Shown piece after piece: positions 61,361-64,000 of a stretch of 64,000 nt of DNA. The stretch comes from Hungatella hathewayi WAL-18680 (GTDB lineage Bacteria; Bacillota; Clostridia; Lachnospirales; Lachnospiraceae): NCBI RefSeq assembly GCF_000235505.1, contig NZ_JH379029.1:447798-511797 (forward strand). Direction: 5' to 3'. The notes beneath the pieces were generated by a model that was not told the origin of the DNA, did no database searches, and worked only from the letters and a program-made list of their open reading frames with translations. Position numbers and translations under genes: made by a program. The first letter of the stretch is position 1. Each line of letters opens with the position of its first letter.

Positions 61361-62741
61361 CGATTCCCGTCCTCTTATACGGCAGATTCTCAAATACATC
61401 CATGAGGGAGCGCACATGCTCCATCTCTTTGGACTCCACCGAGACTACCCGGTAGCCGTGGCTCTCCATAATCTGCCTGAATTCAGGCATCAGCCCGTCA
61501 AACATCGGTTTGAAATTCTCCGGACTGAACAGAGAAAAACTGATTTCCCTGTCCACCACCTTGAACTCCGCCTCCAGCTGGCCAATCCCCGGAATGTCAA
61601 AGGATATCAGCACGTGAATCCGTTCTTTGGAATCCCCGCCGCCCTCCCCGGATTTCTCATCCTTCGGGTCTATCCATAACTCTGAAAATGCCTTCATCCC
61701 CTGGTAGTCCACCGGTATCACGAAGTGAAGCAGCGGTGTATAGTTACAGGGAGACGATAACAGACTGGTGATAATCTTCTCTATCTTCTCCCCATTCAGG
61801 CTGTTCATAGGGGTTTCCCTATCCTGCTTTTCTATAATGCGCGCCAGCGTATCCATGATTCTGGACCGGTTCTCCTGGTGCTCCGGCGTCCGGAATTCCT
61901 CCAGATATTCCCGCACCAGTCTCTTCAAGGTGTTCTTCTGTTCCATCCCATTGACATGGACCAGAATATTTAACAATGCTTCCTGCAAAAAAGAGTCATT
62001 GTCCTGATACCTGGAGAGATTGTACATAATGTTGGGAATCACTCTGGCCGTATGGGGACTGTGAAGAATACTGCTCTCCAGCTCCTCAAGCGCCTGTAAA
62101 ATATCCGCCTTTACCGCCTCAAAAGCCTCATGCCCCTGAACCGTCCGGATGCGCTCCGCCAGCTCCGAAAATCTGGGCGCCAGCGCCTTGCTTCCCGCCA
62201 GCTGCTCCGCCAGAAACTCCAGGCTGTTGCCCACGGAATCTAGCACATCTTGTCTGGCGACACTTCCGTTTAACGCCTTCAACAGCGACGCCGTCTCCGT
62301 GCGCAGCTCCGGTCTGGCCTCCAGAAATTCTCTTAAGAAATCAAATAACGGCCCCTTGAACATCGTGGATGCATTCTCCTGGTCCGCCAGCTCCTCCACA
62401 ATATTCCCGGGGTCAATGAGCAGGGAATCAAACAGCTGCTTGATTTCCTGCGTCATTGTTGAGTTGTTTACCGGAAGAAGGTTGATAATCTCCTCCAGCA
62501 TATAGATATTTTTTAAATAACTGATGGTAACTGCCGGGTCCTTCAACAGGTTCATAAGCGTGGCCGCACCGGCTTCGTTCTGAAGCACGTTGTGCTGGGC
62601 CAGCACATGACCAGTCTGGTTCTTGGCAACATTCTGAATTCCCTGTAAATCAAACGGAATGGACGATTCTTTCGGCGCCTTATCAGGCTGAGCTACACCT
62701 TTGCTGATAACGGGAGATGTAACCCGCAACATATCTGCCAT
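61347..62741 (-). CDS. FliK-like/YlqG-like flagellar protein
   Basis: 464 residues, mostly helical, ending in a domain (IHVLISFDIPGIGQLEAEFKVVDREISFSLFSPENFKPMFD) that resembles the C-terminal domain of hook-length control proteins. Together with the following FlhB-C-like gene it matches the ylqG-ylqH pair of Bacillus. Its start directly follows the fapA stop. Confidence 0.7.
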   Translation of the reverse strand: MADMLRVTSPVISKGVAQPDKAPKESSIPFDLQGIQNVAKNQTGHVLAQHNVLQNEAGAATLMNLLKDPAVTISYLKNIYMLEEIINLLPVNNSTMTQEIKQLFDSLLIDPGNIVEELADQENASTMFKGPLFDFLREFLEARPELRTETASLLKALNGSVARQDVLDSVGNSLEFLAEQLAGSKALAPRFSELAERIRTVQGHEAFEAVKADILQALEELESSILHSPHTARVIPNIMYNLSRYQDNDSFLQEALLNILVHVNGMEQKNTLKRLVREYLEEFRTPEHQENRSRIMDTLARIIEKQDRETPMNSLNGEKIEKIITSLLSSPCNYTPLLHFVIPVDYQGMKAFSELWIDPKDEKSGEGGGDSKERIHVLISFDIPGIGQLEAEFKVVDREISFSLFSPENFKPMFDGLMPEFRQIMESHGYRVVSVESKEMEHVRSLMDVFENLPYKRTGIDVKV

Positions 62742-64000
62742 TTAACGCATTCCTTTCCTGATTTCTCCATCCCGGAAATAGAAGTAACAATTGTCCTCCC
62801 GTTTTGCAAAATACAGTTTTCCATCACCGATGCTTAGCACGGTTCCGGGATTGACACGTCCCGCGGAGAGCCGGCAGTTTCCAACCTCCCGGACCTGCTT
62901 TGACAGCTCCGATGTCTTCTCCTTCAGTCTCTTCTGTTTCATGGATGTCACCGGTTTTTCCAGATTCAGCTCCTTCAGGCGGACCTTCTGTGTCTCCGTG
63001 ATGGTGCCGTTCTTTTCTTTTGACGCCAGGTAGGCGATATCCTTCTGAATCTCCGTCAGCTTTTTGGTCAGCTTCTCCAGTTCCTCACCGGAGCGCTTCA
63101 TCTCCTCCGTCAGCTGGGGTGTCATCCCCAACGTCACCGTGGTAGTCACATTGCTGGCCGCCCCTACTTCCCTCACTGTCATACAGTTATGAACCGAGCA
63201 GGAACCTCCGATAAACGCGCCCCTGCGTCCGTTCAGCACCAAATCATGGCCGCAGGACACCTCCGAGTTGATGATATACTCCGCCCGGATATCCCTCTTG
63301 GCATAAATCTTGCAGTTTTCCAGGAATTTGGCCGTGATATCCTCGCCGGCCTCCAGAATTCCCGTCTTCATGCCACGCATTCCCTTCTGGAGGATAATGC
63401 TGCCCGTGGCATTTAACAGGGCTCCTTCCACCATGCCCATCACGGTGATGTCGCCTTTGGCGGTCACCTCAAATCCCTCGTACACATCCCCACGGATGAC
63501 AACACTTCCCGTAAACTCGATGTTGCCTACGGAATTGTCCACATTGCCAGCCACTTCAAATATCTTTTCCACCAGGAATCTGCCGGAACGGAAGGTTAAG
63601 TTTCCCTCGCACGCCGTTATCAGTTTGTCATTGTCTTCGTTGAATATTACATTTTTTCCCTGTGGAATAGGAGGCATGGTGCCTGCCTTTCCGCGGACAG
63701 TTCTTCCACAGACATCCATACCATCCTGTGGAAGCGTCGGCCGGACAATATCACACACAACCTGCCCTGCCTTCACATTGTGAATCAGGTTCAGGTTCTT
63801 GTAATCGATATCCCCGTTGTCCTTCGAAGCATATTTTAACTCCGCTTTCCTTGGGAAATAGTCTTTTATCTGTCCGTCCCTTCCTGCTACGGGCTGCTTC
63901 CCCTCCGCTATCAGGAACTCCTGTAAGTACATCTTTTCTTCCAGCACGGCAAGAATCTTCTCTTCGTCAATGCCGAACACCACGTTTTTGGCCTTCAGGG
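62742..64000 (-). CDS. FapA family protein (DUF342), 5' end outside window
   Basis: The frame is open to the right edge, so the visible 419 residues are C-terminal. A beta-helix of repeated glycine-rich turns (VGNIEFTGSVVIRGDVYEGFEVTAKGDITVMGMVEGA) and a coiled coil (LTKKLTEIQKDIAYLASKEK) are the DUF342/FapA architecture. GIDEEKILAVLE and the FPRKAELK segment belong to the N-terminal domain. These proteins are often linked to flagellar or polar-organisation genes. Confidence 0.85.
   Translation of the reverse strand, partial: LKAKNVVFGIDEEKILAVLEEKMYLQEFLIAEGKQPVAGRDGQIKDYFPRKAELKYASKDNGDIDYKNLNLIHNVKAGQVVCDIVRPTLPQDGMDVCGRTVRGKAGTMPPIPQGKNVIFNEDNDKLITACEGNLTFRSGRFLVEKIFEVAGNVDNSVGNIEFTGSVVIRGDVYEGFEVTAKGDITVMGMVEGALLNATGSIILQKGMRGMKTGILEAGEDITAKFLENCKIYAKRDIRAEYIINSEVSCGHDLVLNGRRGAFIGGSCSVHNCMTVREVGAASNVTTTVTLGMTPQLTEEMKRSGEELEKLTKKLTEIQKDIAYLASKEKNGTITETQKVRLKELNLEKPVTSMKQKRLKEKTSELSKQVREVGNCRLSAGRVNPGTVLSIGDGKLYFAKREDNCYFYFRDGEIRKGMR

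Noticed and set aside
1-64000. tRNA and rRNA genes
   Set aside because: I recognised no cloverleaf or rRNA sequence in the intergenic regions; nearly all of the window is coding or CRISPR.

Overview
The window looks like a chromosomal segment from a motile Gram-positive Clostridia, most likely a Lachnospiraceae of the Enterocloster/Clostridium clostridioforme type. This is inferred from the flagellar gene content (FliW, CsrA, DUF6470 protein, FliY, a YlqG/YlqH-like pair), the YjdF protein, the Cas proteins and the strong AGGAGG-type ribosome binding sites. The flanks are of medium GC, whereas about 17.6-34.2 kb is clearly AT-rich and looks like accessory DNA.

Layout. (1) 1-4.4 kb: sugar-acid metabolism genes: an FG-GAP protein cut by the left edge, an UlaG-like lactonase, and a divergent FGGY kinase plus DeoR regulator. 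(2) 4.4-4.93 kb: yjdF behind a probable yjdF-motif riboswitch. (3) 4.95-16.5 kb: a seven-gene, minus-strand sensory operon: Hpt protein, response regulator/HD-GYP/GGDEF protein split by an in-frame TAG, lipoprotein fusing a sugar-binding-protein fold to a 5'-nucleotidase C domain, hybrid histidine kinase, GntR regulator with two DNA-binding domains, second hybrid kinase, and a Cache-only membrane protein. (4) 16.7-20.9 kb: orphan membrane protein, three small XRE regulators, a small membrane protein and a secreted repeat protein. (5) 21.0-34.2 kb: a type I-B CRISPR-Cas locus with two arrays (31 and 12 repeats) that share a repeat and a leader, and cas6-cas8b-cas7-cas5-cas3-cas4(truncated)-cas1-cas2. 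A lone repeat-like element with its own promoter lies just upstream of cas6, and an AlbA/ATPase gene sits between the cas operon and array 2. (6) 34.2-40.2 kb: a Wadjet/MksBEF-like SMC operon (jetA, jetB, jetC) with no jetD, ending in a DUF3783 gene. (7) 40.3-42.9 kb: TfoX-C protein, nth, ftsX, ftsE. (8) 42.9-64.0 kb: flagellar genes on the minus strand: export gate, C ring, motB, rod, cap, CsrA/FliW, hook-junction proteins, FlgN/FlgM, two flagellins, M15 peptidase, PilZ protein, FlhB-C-like protein, FliK-like protein and FapA.

How it fits together. Flagellin expression appears to be controlled twice. Sigma-28 promoters precede flgM and the upstream flagellin, and both flagellin leaders contain two GGA-loop hairpins that fit the CsrA encoded 5 kb away, whose activity FliW would gate. 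The best candidate for an undescribed system is the cas6-upstream repeat-like RNA (31554-31584) with its leader-like promoter. It resembles the crRNA-like regulators (CreR) or antitoxins (CreA) known from other type I systems. The adjacent AlbA/ATPase gene has a promoter that incorporates a decayed CRISPR repeat. Other points needing a second look are the truncated cas4, the missing jetD, the amber codon in the c-di-GMP enzyme, and the unusual flgC-motB junction.
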